Origin: Anastatus disparis
Taxonomy: Eukaryota; Arthropoda; Insecta; Hymenoptera; Eupelmidae
DNA length: 64,000 nt
Assembly (NCBI GenBank): GCA_017163975.1
Contig: JAFFSR010000397.1
Coordinates: 1,989,501-2,053,500 of the forward strand
Direction of reading: 5' to 3'
The position numbers were made by a program, and so were the translations under genes. This document shows, one piece after another, positions 9,095-18,591 of the stretch. Below the pieces are notes generated by a model. It saw only the letters and a program-made list of their open reading frames with translations. It had not been told where the DNA came from and made no database searches. Each line of letters starts with the position of its first letter. Position 1 is the first letter of the stretch.

Positions 9095-10130
9095 GAAACA
9101 GATTCATAAACATAAGTGTTTTAAGTGCTTTAAGTGGCTGTATGTTAAGACAGAATGTGAACTAAAAACCATAAGTGTATACAGGATACATGAAGACTTT
9201 TTAACGTTAACCATTTCCTGTACTTTTATAGTATAATATACACATCTGGTCGTTTCAAATTGAAACATCTTGAAAAATAATACAATAAAATAAATATAAC
9301 AGAAACAGATTAAAAAACATAAGTGTTTTAAGTGTTTTAAGTTTTTCAAGTTTTTTAAGTGGATGGACATAATGTGAACGAAAAATCATAATTGTATACA
9401 TGAAACGTAACGTCTTTTTTATCGTTACCCATTTCCTGTACTTTTATAGTATAATACGAACATCTGTTTGTTTAAAAATAAAAACATCTTGAAAGAATAG
9501 TAAATTTATTTAAATAAAAACTAAAATAAACTTAATTGAAACAGATTGAAAAACAAATGTGTTTTAAGTGTTTAAAGTGGGTGGCTGTTGAGAAGGAATG
9601 TGAACGAAAAACATAAGTGCATACAGGAAACATAAAAACTTTTTAACGTCCCTCATTTCCTGTACTTTTATAGTATAATATAAACGTCTGGTCATTTATA
9701 AAATAAAAAAAACATCTTGAAAAAGCAGTAAATTTATTTAAATAAAAACTAAAATAAACTTAATTGAAACAGCTTGAAAAACATATGTGTTTTAAGTGTT
9801 TAAAGTGGATGGCTGTTGAGACGGAATGTGAACGAAAAACATAAGTGTATACAGGAAACATAAGAACTTTTTGACGTTACCCATTTCCTGTACTTTTACA
9901 GTATAATATATACATCTGTTCGTTTAAAAACATCTTGAAACATCACTAAATTTTTAAATAAAAACTAAAATAAATATAAAAGAAACAGATTGAAAAAAAA
10001 ACATGTGTTTTGAGTGTTTTAAGTGTATTTAAAGTGGAAGGCTTTTAAGACAGAATGTGAACGAAAAAGTAGACACACTCACACACAGGAAACATAATTT
10101 TTGAAAGACACAAGATATTGTAAATCAGTA
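9095..10130. repeat. Tandem array of about 205-235-bp non-coding repeats, four to five copies
   Basis: Units start GAAACAGATT at 9095, 9302, 9538, 9766 (GAAACAGCTT) and 9982. Each holds CATAAGTGTTTTAAGTG, an AAGTGTATACAGGA-like block, and CATTTCCTGTACTTTTATAG followed by TATAATATA, then ACATCTTGAAA and ACTAAAATAAA. The fifth copy has lost the TATA block. There is no open frame. The array separates two Polinton genes. Confidence 0.9.
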
Positions 10131-10226
10131 GAAAGGTTTTTCTTTTACTTTTATTTATTATATATGACAAATTTCCGCTTGCTGTGAAATAACCTTTTTT
10201 TCTAAACAGTGACGCTATTTTACATA

Positions 10227-11069
10227 ATGGAACGTGCTCGGAAAATAGTTATAGTTCCACAAGACAGTTTGGATTATGTTGACGAAGCGCAGACTAACGC
10301 ACAAGATGGTCAAGGAAGTAAAAAAGGCTTAAAACATTTGGAAACACTTAAAAGCATCCAGACACCAGGAGATAAATTTTCACGTCTCGATGAAGAAATG
10401 AGCAATGTTTTAAAATCTGACGATTTTCCAGACGACCGTGAAAAATGGAAAAACTTTTTACAATTGTTACAGAGATATTTGTTTTTCATAAAAAATACTA
10501 GAGTGAAAGCAGATGATTTCCCGAACACAACTTTCACGAAAAACAATACTCAAATGTCTGATTCGTCTATTTTAGCTCACGTCCCAAAAACATATATAGA
10601 TAAAGCAACTCAATTGATAAGTTATTTAAAAACTTACTTATCCGATCGTTTATTTTGAAATAAAAACGGAATCGTTACTGTAGATGGTAATGTCATAAAT
10701 AATTCAAGTATCATAGATCTGGTTGATGATGCATTAAGGAATAGGAAAAGTTTTAACGCTATCGGTAGAGCACATTTTGCAAATATTTTACGCGCATCTA
10801 ACGCGCCACGCGCAATCATAGGAAATAAATGTTACTGGAAAGTCGAATCAGTTGAATCTGTTTCGAGAGATAACGTGACACCACAAACAGCGCCTTTACC
10901 AAGCAGCTCCGATAGCGAAATAGAAAGTTCGAATGGTCGTAAAGCAAAAAAACGTAAAATATCATCTCGCGCAAAGGAAAAAGTGAAAGAAAAAAGTAAA
11001 ATATTACAAAACAATTTAATTACCCCGGAGCAACAACAACAAAAGGGTTGGGTTTCTATGAATTTATAA
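10227..11069 (+). pseudogene. Conserved Polinton protein of unknown function, one in-frame stop
   Basis: The ATG at 10227-10229 begins a 281-codon frame interrupted only by TGA at 10656-10658. The amino half is charged and helical (GDKFSRLDEEMSNVL, REKWKNFLQLLQRYL). Just after the stop comes the block most conserved in animal Polintons, VDGNVINNSSIIDLVDDALR followed by FNAIGRAHFANILRASNAPRAIIGN, then a lysine/serine-rich tail with a basic RKAKKRKISSRAKEK stretch like a nuclear localisation signal. Stop TAA 11067-11069, 7 nt before the integrase ATG. Function unknown; the family is recognised from its C-terminal domain and position. Confidence 0.75.
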
Positions 11070-11076
11070 CAGAGCA

Positions 11077-12120
11077 ATGAGTAAAAAGTATGAAAAACAA
11101 TATTTTAACCCAGCTCACGAAGCTGGCTTTTCTGGTACACGAAAACTTTTTCGTTTAAATAAAAGTGACTCGCCTAAACGTATTTTAGAATGGTTGAGTA
11201 ATCAAGATGCATATACCCTTCATAAACCAATAAGAAAAAAATTTCCTCGCCTACATTATAATGTACACATGATAGATGCAGTTTGAGAATTAGACCTAGT
11301 CGATATACAAACTTTAAAAAATTATAATGATGGGTACTCGTACTTATTAGTAGCTATAGATGTATTTAGTAAATTTGCTTTTGTTCAACCCATGAAGGAT
11401 AAGACCGCTCAGGCGCTCGTAAAAGCTTTCATTGAAATTCTGTCCCGAGCAAAGGGTCGAATACCCGTATTCTTACAAACTGACCGTGGTAAAGAATTTA
11501 TAGGTAGTGCTTTTTAAAAATTTTTAAAAACCAAAGGTATCCTATTCGGTATTGCTCCTTCTCCAGATGTTAAGGCTGCTGTTGTTGAGCGCTTTAACAG
11601 AACTTTAAAAGAACGTTCATGGCGATATTTTACATACAGAAATTCATACAAATATATAGATATATTACAGGACCTTGTACAAAGTTATAATCATACACCT
11701 CATAGTAGTATAAAAATGATACCGGCTTCTGTTACTATATACAATGCAATACAAGTGCGTGAAAATTTAGAACATTCATGGAAACGCAATGATGGAAAAA
11801 ACCGAAAAGCACGTGGATTTAAACCTGTTAAATACAAGGTTGGTGACTTTGTGCGTATCAGTCGCGCGAAGCATGTTTTTGAAAAAGGTTATGTTCACGG
11901 TAGGAGTGAAGAAATTTTCAAAATTTCACGAGTTTCTAAACGTCAAGATATTTACACATACATATTAATTGATCTAGCAGGAGAAAAAATTCAAGGGTTT
12001 TTTTATACCGAAGAATTGACTTTAGTAGGTAAAAATCGTATGAAAACAAAAACTTATAAAATTGAACGTGTTATACGTTCTAGGGGTCGAGGCAAGAAAA
12101 AAGAAATCCTTGTAAAGTGA
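11077..12120 (+). pseudogene. int: Polinton retroviral-like integrase, two in-frame stops
   Basis: A 348-codon frame from ATG 11077 with stops at 11284-11286 (TGA) and 11515-11517 (TAA) and the same frame open on either side. The catalytic core is retroviral-like: LDLVDIQ with the first aspartate at residue 73, QTDRGKEF with the second at 136, and VVERFNRTLK with the glutamate at 171. This gives D,D(35)E spacing with all three acids retained. The carboxy-terminal domain has the SH3/chromo-like FKVGDFVRISR-type block (KYKVGDFVRISRAKHVFEKGY) and a basic tail. It lies between the conserved 10227 protein and the penton gene. It would insert the element into the host genome with a short target duplication. 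Confidence 0.95.
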
Positions 12121-12170
12121 ATACCCCGATAAATTAAATTCGTGGATTCTCGAATCCGGGCTCGTAAAAT

Positions 12171-13004
12171 ATGAGTACTTACGAATTTTATCTTGTGCTA
12201 TCCAGTAACAGTAGCATGAGATATTTTCCCGATAATACAACTACTTGTTTTACCACGCAATTACCTCAAGGAATGCGGCTTCACGGTGACTGGTGTGTTG
12301 GTCTTGCAGAGATTCATATACCCTGTACTATTCCACATTTTTCACATAAAACTAAAGAAACAAAATTGAATTTTTTCTATACTGAAAATGATTTGAAAAA
12401 AAACAAAATAAAAACAACTACCAAACTATATGCAATCGATCTACACGAAATACCGTACGGTAATTATGAAAATGTAGAACAATTAGTTGAGAGTATAAAT
12501 AATATTATCTCTAACATGCGTAATCATTTAAATTTTACACGCTCTTCCAAAGCTTTTGGATATTATGAACTTAAAACTGTGTGTGATACGAACTGCGGGT
12601 CAACGCATTATTTAACAATAAGTGAAAAAATTGGTAAAATATTAGGATACGATCCAGGTATAATGAGCACCATAGAATCAGAAGATGAAAACTCTGAAAC
12701 GAAAACAACAACAACAGTAACACCAGAATTCTCTTTTATGCGATTCATAATAGATAATAATGGAGGGTCTATAACAGGTAGCAGACCGGCATGCTTGGCG
12801 CGTGCTATACCTGAGCAGTTATTTGTGTACTCGGACGTTTGCGAACCTTTTACAGTAGGGGACTCACAAGCCCCATTACTTAGAATTGTTTCTTTAGACA
12901 ATGCTAATTACAAATTCGGAACTACAATAGTAAAAAATTTTGCGCCTATTAAATATATACCACTGATGAAAAATGCATTTAACAATATCGTTATTGATAT
13001 ATGA
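12171..13004 (+). CDS. Polinton penton-like minor capsid protein, intact frame
   Basis: A 277-codon uninterrupted frame from ATG 12171 to TGA 13002-13004, 50 nt after the integrase. It starts MSTYEFYLVLSSNSS and has the typical minor-capsid opening in which ten or so polar residues precede a FTTQLPQ strand and GDWCVGLAEIHIPC. KIGKILGYDPG near residue 160 and the carboxy-terminal LFVYSDVCEP and FAPIKYIPL blocks match what I know of Polinton single jelly-roll pentons. No stop or frameshift is seen, unlike almost every neighbour. Expression is doubtful in such a decayed element. Confidence 0.85.
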   Translation: MSTYEFYLVLSSNSSMRYFPDNTTTCFTTQLPQGMRLHGDWCVGLAEIHIPCTIPHFSHKTKETKLNFFYTENDLKKNKIKTTTKLYAIDLHEIPYGNYENVEQLVESINNIISNMRNHLNFTRSSKAFGYYELKTVCDTNCGSTHYLTISEKIGKILGYDPGIMSTIESEDENSETKTTTTVTPEFSFMRFIIDNNGGSITGSRPACLARAIPEQLFVYSDVCEPFTVGDSQAPLLRIVSLDNANYKFGTTIVKNFAPIKYIPLMKNAFNNIVIDI

Positions 13005-13091
13005 GCGCACACGGTAGTCCTATAGCATTCGAGTATGGAACTCTCATATTGACACTTCATTTTAAGCGTATTCTTTAAATGTAAGTGTAAA

Positions 13092-13672
13092 ATGAGTCAT
13101 TATATAGCATACTACGAAAATCAAATCGGTAGCGGAAACGGTGTAAGCAACGTTTCCGCCGGTTCGCGCTGGCAGCGCGGTTCAGGTCTTGGAAGTTTTT
13201 TTTCAGGTCTGGCCAGAACTATTTTACCTTTTGTATCGAAAGGGTTAAGAGCAGTTGGTAAAAAAGCTCTGCGTGGTGGAATAAGAGTACTTGAAGATAT
13301 AGGCGATAATATTAGTTTCAAAGAATCTATAAAAAATCGATTTATAGAATCAAAAGATAATTTAAAAGAAAAAGCAAAAAATAAAATTAACGAAATGTTA
13401 ATGAGCGGGTTAGGGTATAAAAATCCTGTTTTCAATTCAGCAATACAGTCTTTGAAGCGACGTTCGATTGAAATCATCGCAAACTCATTAGCAAAAAAGA
13501 GAAAAAAAAGAAGAAAAAGAAAAAGTGGCAAAAGGAGAAAAAAAACTTCAGCAGGTAATAGAAAAAAGAGACGTCGCTCAAGCGGTGTAATTAAGAGAAA
13601 AAAAGAAAACCTCTGTTCGCCGTCGTAAGAAAAAAATTTCACGCAGACAAAAGTCAAACTATATTTTTAACT
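13092..13672 (+). pseudogene. Basic pVI/pX-like minor virion protein, terminal frameshift
   Basis: ATG 13092, frame to 13628. The start is glycine-rich with a candidate protease site (NQIGSGNG). Next comes an amphipathic segment (GLGSFFSGLARTILPFVSKG) that recalls the membrane-active or core-like minor proteins of adenovirus and Polintons. The last 50 residues are almost all lysine and arginine. In the A-run at about 13590-13606 a frameshift truncates the tail; the other frame continues basic and ends NYIFN at TAA 13670-13672, an ending typical of the family. The gene lies between penton and major capsid genes, as expected. Confidence 0.7.
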
Positions 13673-13682
13673 AAAAAACATC

Positions 13683-14670
13683 ATGGCTTTTTTACACAGT
13701 CATAGTAATGAGTGTCTTAAATCAGAGCTGTCATTATTTACTCTCCCACACACTCAAACATCTATTGAATCAAATGAAATAGTACATTATAAGCCCGTAT
13801 CATTGTTAAACGACTATGCACCTTTAGAATTTGTAATATCCAGCAGTGGAGAGAGTTACATTGATCTTGCTTATACTATGTTAAGCTTACGCATTCAAAT
13901 ACTACCGAAAGATGCAGAGAATAACGAAAAAGTCGGGCCTGTAAATTATATATTACATAGTTTATTTTAACAAGTAGATGTATTATGTAATAATAAATTA
14001 GTATCGTCAACTAATAATGCCTATCCATATCGTGCATATATAGAATCTCTTTTAAATTACGGGCGTGCAGCTAAAGATATTCATTTAACTACCTCTCTGT
14101 GGTATACAGACACTGCAGGTAAAATTAATGCAAAACCAGATGCTTTACAGGCTAAATGTAATAATAGTAGAACGTTGTAAACATACTTACGCTGGTAAAA
14201 TAGTTGATCTACTCGGTCGCCTGCATTGTGATTTATTTAACCAAGATCGTCATCTTTTAAATGGCGTAGAAATAAGATTACGATTCGTAAGATCGAAAGA
14301 CGCTTTTCGTCTTATGGACTCAACGAATAGTAGACCGTTACAACCTATTTTTACTGGTAATAATAAGCTTTACGTTGACGCTTATCATACGATTTTCTCT
14401 GGAACTGGCATACACTTTGCGAATAAAGGTAACGAGATTACACGTACAAATTATCCCGACGGATACTGCCTTTTCGCTTTTGATTTGACACCCGATTTAT
14501 CAGCAAATTTTTGCGATCATTGGAATCTCGTTCGTCACGGCTCTATACGCATGGAAGTGCATTTCGAAACAGCTCTCATCAAAACGATAAACTGTATAAT
14601 TTACTCGAAATACGATAATGTATTAGAGATCGACTCTTCAAGACAAGTTATAGTTGACTTTATCTCATAA
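13683..14670 (+). pseudogene. Polinton major capsid protein (double jelly-roll hexon-like), deleted and broken
   Basis: ATG 13683. The first block (LFTLPHTQTSIESNEIVHYKP) and the last (GYCLFAFDLTPDLSANFCDHW then RMEVHFETAL) are hallmark regions of Polinton major capsid proteins. A TAA at 13968-13970 interrupts an otherwise continuous frame. A frameshift lies at about 14130-14180. The open stretch from there joins VRSKDAFRLMDS almost directly to PLQPIFTGNNKLYVDAY, where the family has well over 100 further residues, so most of the second half of jelly roll 1 and the start of jelly roll 2 seem to be missing. Total coding length is about 329 codons against the usual 500-650. Confidence 0.9.
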
Positions 14671-14722
14671 ATTTAAAAATAGAATCTCTATAAATAAATG
14701 TTTTCAAAAAGAGGGAGGAAAA

Positions 14723-14748
14723 GGGCGGAGCTTAGAGAATAAAAAGAC
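14723..14748 (+). promoter_or_regulatory. Candidate promoter: GC box plus AATAAAAAG
   Basis: GGGCGGAGCTTAGAGAATAAAAAG lies about 105 nt before the ATG at 14852 and directly after the capsid gene. It matches the arrangement at 5569-5592 in motif order and spacing, which makes both more believable than either alone. Confidence 0.5.
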
Positions 14749-14851
14749 GAGTAGCGACTTAATTTTTTCAAAAATCAATTTTGTCTGATTAAACGCAGTA
14801 GTTTGAAAAAAATTAGTTTTACTTACGTGTGCTATACATTTTTAAAACAAA

Positions 14852-15800
14852 AATGGAGTTAATTATAGATATTCAACCTATTTTCGATAAAGAGTACAAA
14901 ATTATACCTAAAGAAGTTGCCGTAATGTCTCTTCAAGGAGACGCGTATTCATATTGGATTATAAAGCCACCTCACGAATTCTCACAGCTTAATAGTTATT
15001 TACAACGGGCAAATAACTCCTTAACGAAGTTTGTGCACGATATAGAATGGTTTGAAGGTGATACGACGCTTAAACATGTGCAGGAAAATTTAAAAGCCTT
15101 TATGAAAAGTGCTTCTCATATATACGATTCTGGTCGACCCAAAGTCGATTTTTTAACGGACATTTTAGGACGAAAAGTAATTAATTTAGATGGTTATGAA
15201 GTGCCCAGTTTCGCAATGATGAATTCTAAATATAAAGATGAAATTTCAACCTCGTGCGTTTATCATAAAACAAAATCGTGTTTCTGGGTAAACTGTGCAG
15301 TGCATAAAGCAGCTTTGTTAAAAAAATGGCTCAACGATCTGAAAATAAAATTCAGAGATTCCGTTACAAAAGAAGTTAAAGAAAATAATAAACCACGCAC
15401 TTTGAACTTTGACAAAGATGAGGAGGAAGGTAAAATTCTTGAAATTTTAGAAATATATGCGTGTGAATGTCGTAAAAATAATCCAGTATGCGATGACAGC
15501 GATGAGGAAAACAATTCAACATCATCTTCATCGACAATATTAAGTACATTATCGAATTATCTTGCTAAAGATCCCGAAGAAAACAAAGAAAATGAACCAT
15601 CAAATATAAAAGATAAAGAAGAAGATAGTCAAAATAATACAACTGCTGGATTGAGCCCTATCAAAGAATCACCAAGTAAGAAAGATAAATACATGTCAAA
15701 TATTACAGGCGATTCAACACCTTCCAACACTAACAGTAGGGGTAGTACCAGCAGATCGAATCCCGCGAATATTGACGAGACCGACAGCATTAGTAATTAA
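14852..15800 (+). CDS. Conserved Polinton-associated protein, function unknown, open frame
   Basis: ATG 14852 starts MELIIDIQ; the frame is open to TAA 15798-15800 (316 codons). The first 190 residues look like a family common in insect Polintons: DIQPIFDKEYKIIPKEVAV, then a WIIKPP block, DIEWFEGD, LGRKVINLDGYEVPSF, and a cysteine/histidine module CVYHKTKSCFWVNCAVHKA followed by LLKKWL. An RNase H-fold or exonuclease-like domain is possible, but the usual acidic set is not clear. The last 110 residues are a low-complexity acidic/serine-rich tail that overlaps the protease reading frame by about 115 nt. That tail may be read-through caused by loss of the original stop. Confidence 0.65.
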
Positions 15801-16239
15801 TACAGATGAAAGTTATCGGTCTGGAACTCATTGGGTAGCATTATACATAGATAAAGAAGGTATAGGAACCTTTTTCGACAGTTACGGCCAACCACCTCAA
15901 TCACCGTATTTTCGAAGCGCTTTAAAGAAGAATTGCAGAAAATATACCTGGAATATCAAATGTTTACAACAACCAGAGTCTACAGTTTGCGGTAATTACT
16001 GTGTTGTGTTTTTACATTATATGTGTCAATTCAATTCATTACAGAGTTTTTGTATATTGTTTACTAATAATTTACAAGAAAACGACACAATAATTTTATA
16101 CTACTTTAATCAATTAGTTAAAAAAAATAAAAAAAACATTATTCGATGTAACAAATTAACTCATGTTTTAAATAAAAATATCATAGGCGGTAGTTACTGT
16201 ATTCAATCTTGTACGACGAAACTGTATTGTTTAAAATAA
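15685..16239 (+). pseudogene. Adenain-like cysteine protease of the Polinton, start codon apparently lost
   Basis: Ulp1/adenain-family protease that matures the capsid. The frame holds SGTHWVALYID with the catalytic histidine, FFDSYGQPP, and KCLQQPESTVCGNYCVVFL with the oxyanion glutamine and the nucleophile cysteine. The conserved amino-terminal helix (NTCQILQAIQ) lies in the same frame from 15688, but the codon before it is ATA at 15685-15687, where family members begin with ATG. No other good ATG exists upstream before the TGA that opens the frame at about 15660. The first non-ATG start in the frame (TTG 15772) would drop that helix. No internal stop is seen to TAA 16237-16239. The catalytic residues are intact, so the lesion is at initiation. 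Confidence 0.88.
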
Positions 16240-16575
16240 ATTCAAAATTTTTAAAATCTTGTGACTTTTTATTTGTATTTCTAACCCTCTACCCTAATAA
16301 TAATAAAAAATTTCTTTACAGGATAAACCCAAATTCATAAAAATATATATTTTGAAAAGTTACTTTCAAACATAACCAGTAAATTGTATACAATAAATAC
16401 CAGATGTAAGCATAAACTTTTTTCTCCCACCATCTTTTTACCTTATATTATATATATTTCAATGTTCGAATCTTTCTTAAAAAATTTTCTTCTCATTATA
16501 CTTTCATCTGTAGCCGAGTCAACATCTTAGTAATTTTAAATTTCTTCTCCAAATTTTTCTAAAAAATCATCGAAA
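16240..16575. promoter_or_regulatory. Spacer with TATA-like sequence upstream of the six-exon gene
   Basis: AT-rich spacer after the protease. TTATATTATATATATTT at about 16443-16459 is a possible TATA box about 120 nt before the ATG at 16576. No other structure. The right end of the Polinton may lie here or beyond; I could not identify its terminal repeat because the left end is outside the window. Confidence 0.35.
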
Positions 16576-17395
16576 ATGGAAAATTTCAGACGAACCATGG
16601 TAAGTTATTTTTCTTTTTTAGTGTAAACAAAATTTATAATTAAAATTTAATTTTTTTTTCTTTTTTTTCAGGTACGAAGACGCGTAATGCGCTTACAACG
16701 TAGGAAGCTACAGTCGAAAAATTTAGTCGAAGAAATTAAGGACATTAATAATGCTTTCTGGGTATGTATGTTTCACTTTAAAATATTTTTAAATTTTAAA
16801 TCAGTTTTAAAATATTTATTTTTTTTTAGAAAACACATTCTGACCAGGATCATCATCCTAGGCTTCGGGTAAAAACACCCGGAGAAATCAACGCGACATA
16901 TGACCTAGAGGTATAATTTTATTTTTATTATTTATATTAATGATATCTTTTTTAATTATTATATTCCTTTTTTCTTTTTTTCAGCCAATTACACCAGGCA
17001 TACGCATCCATACAATTATACCTGTGACACCGTTGATAGAAACTGTAAGTATTTTGACATACATGTTATGAAATAATATTTTAAATCTTTTCTTAAATAT
17101 ATTTTTTTTTTCTTTGATTTCAGATCACAGCAAACCGCTTACTCAAATTTTATAAAGAAGTCGTTGACAACAGTGACGACGAAATCAACAAGCCCTTTTC
17201 TGTAAGTTTTTTTTTTTAAATTGTATATTATCATCATAAAATAATTAAATATTTATTAAAAATTTTTTTTCATTTCAGGCTGAAGCTCTGGATGAGGAGA
17301 AATCCAGATTTAACAACTTGAAAAAATTCAGCAGAAGATTTATTCAGACTAAATGCATAAAACTTGTAATATTTTGTTTTCAATATATATATTAA
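16576..17395 (+). CDS. Six-exon gene of small symmetric exons, unrecognised product (about 150 residues)
   Basis: Exons are 16576-16599, 16672-16761, 16830-16910, 16985-17044, 17124-17201 and 17279-17395: lengths 24, 90, 81, 60, 78 and 117 nt. Introns of 72, 68, 74, 79 and 77 nt have donors GTAAGT, GTATGT, GTATAA, GTAAGT, GTAAGT and polypyrimidine-AG acceptors. Every junction is phase 0 and the joined frame has no stop before TAA 17393-17395. The product starts MENFRRTM, then is very basic (RRRVMRLQRRKLQSK), then has a proline/isoleucine segment (PITPGIRIHTIIPVTPLIE) and charged helices (RLLKFYKEVVDNSDDE). No signal peptide or known domain. It is adjacent to the Polinton protease on the same strand, so it may be cargo of the element or a host gene at the insertion site. 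Confidence 0.7.
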
Positions 17396-17685
17396 AATTA
17401 TTTATTCTGTTTTCATTTTACCCTGTATCATACCCATCCTAACCTTTTTCATCCACTTCACACTACAACCCACCAAAATTTATTCAATTTAATTTTATAT
17501 TAACATTTTTTCATATGCATTCTTTTATATTATTTAAAATTTTTTTAAATTTTTTAACATCATTCTCTCATAAATTTTCTTAAACATTTTTCATTCATAT
17601 TTTATCTTTTTTCTAAAACTTTTTATTAATATTTAAAACTTTTAACTAAATTTTTCTAAAGTAAATTCATATAATTCGATGTAAG
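17396..17685. other. AT-rich spacer, nothing recognised
   Basis: T-rich, low-complexity sequence after the six-exon gene, probably including its 3-prime untranslated region. No further exon was found. Confidence 0.4.
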
Positions 17686-18110
17686 CTATAACGCCAAGAG
17701 GGGGTAACCAGTACTCTTCGCTGCTGTCCACAAAGCCCAACGCTTACGGGCTGAACGGTAAGTAAAAGAGCGATGTCTACACGCCGATGGATGCTATAGC
17801 GCCAAGAGGGGTAAGTATACATCTCTCCGTTGCTCTCTTCAACACTAACAGGCCCCTGTACAGTGAGTTAGAGAGGAGGCGTCTACAGCTCGATGCGAGC
17901 TATAGCGCCGAGAGGGGAAAGAAATCTCTTCGTCGCTCTCCTAAGTCCCGAAACCCATGTCCATCTTGCCCGGGGGAGAGGAAACCCATGTCCATCTAGC
18001 CCAGGGGAGGGGGAACCTTCATGTCTATAACTCGCGAGGGAAAGGCGGCGAGAAAGACCGAAAATTTTTTCGGCGCCGTCTGGGTGCGCTATAGCACAGT
18101 TCTCTCTACT
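17686..18110 (+). repeat. GC-rich tandem repeat, period about 105 bp
   Basis: GCTATAACGCCAAGAGGGGG at about 17686 recurs as GCTATAGCGCCAAGAGGGG at about 17794 and GCTATAGCGCCGAGAGGGG at about 17899, with a degenerate GCGCTATAGCAC at about 18088. Each unit continues with a TCTTCGCTGCTG/TCTCCGTTGCTC-type block. A short direct repeat (ACCCATGTCCATCTTGCCC / ACCCATGTCCATCTAGCCC) lies at 17950-18003. The GC content contrasts sharply with both flanks. Open frames across it are by-products of the repeat. Confidence 0.8.
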
Positions 18111-18255
18111 GACATTAAATCTTTTTATAAATATAATATCATTTTAATCATTCTATTTGAACGAAATAAACTTGGCATTATTATTTATTATAATGAAACA
18201 GTGCCAACAATAGTCTAACGTAAAAAGTATTATATTTTTTATTATTCCAATTTAG

Positions 18256-18413
18256 GAACAAACAATTACCATTCACTCTAATCTGACGAGATTGATAATT
18301 TTGAACAATTATCTCAAGATAATGTAACGAGATTTAATAATAATAGTTTTTATCTCGAATCGAATTACGCGGAGTCACATAAAAACGAAGTAATCAATTC
18401 AAATAATAAATAA
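18256..18413 (+). pseudogene. Terminal exon of an unknown gene, copy 1, with a stop
   Basis: After a TTTAG acceptor ending at 18255, a frame from 18261 to TAA 18411-18413 encodes an asparagine/serine/glutamate-rich tail interrupted by TAA early on (18279-18281). It aligns residue by residue with the exon at 20461-20610 (SDEIDNFEQLSQDNVT against SDRIPNFESSSQKNVT), and the preceding 135 bp of intron are also duplicated. The parent gene is not recognised. Confidence 0.5.
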
Positions 18414-18591
18414 TTTTTTTAATAAAATTGATCAGTTATCTATCTAACGTGTTTATCTAGAAATATGTGATTTTATAATAATACCTTGAAAAAAATGAAA
18501 TTCAAATTATTTATTTAACGTCGCTGTATTTATGCTATCATTGCGATGATAATTAGCGACGAAGATCATCAGTGTGTTTGTGAACAAAGTA

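Noticed and set aside
13121..13657. 178-codon frame on the minus strand
   Set aside because: It mirrors the lysine/arginine-rich plus-strand Polinton gene; the phenylalanine/leucine runs are the antisense of AAA/AAG codons.
1..16250. Interpretation as an adenovirus or a bracovirus segment
   Set aside because: The combination of protein-primed polB, D,D35E integrase, packaging ATPase, penton, double jelly-roll capsid and adenain protease defines a Polinton/Maverick; no bracovirus circle boundary or virulence gene was seen.
16576..17395. Assignment of the six-exon gene to the aphid bicycle family
   Set aside because: The exon layout is only superficially similar; the paired CYC motifs are absent and the intron phase is 0 throughout.
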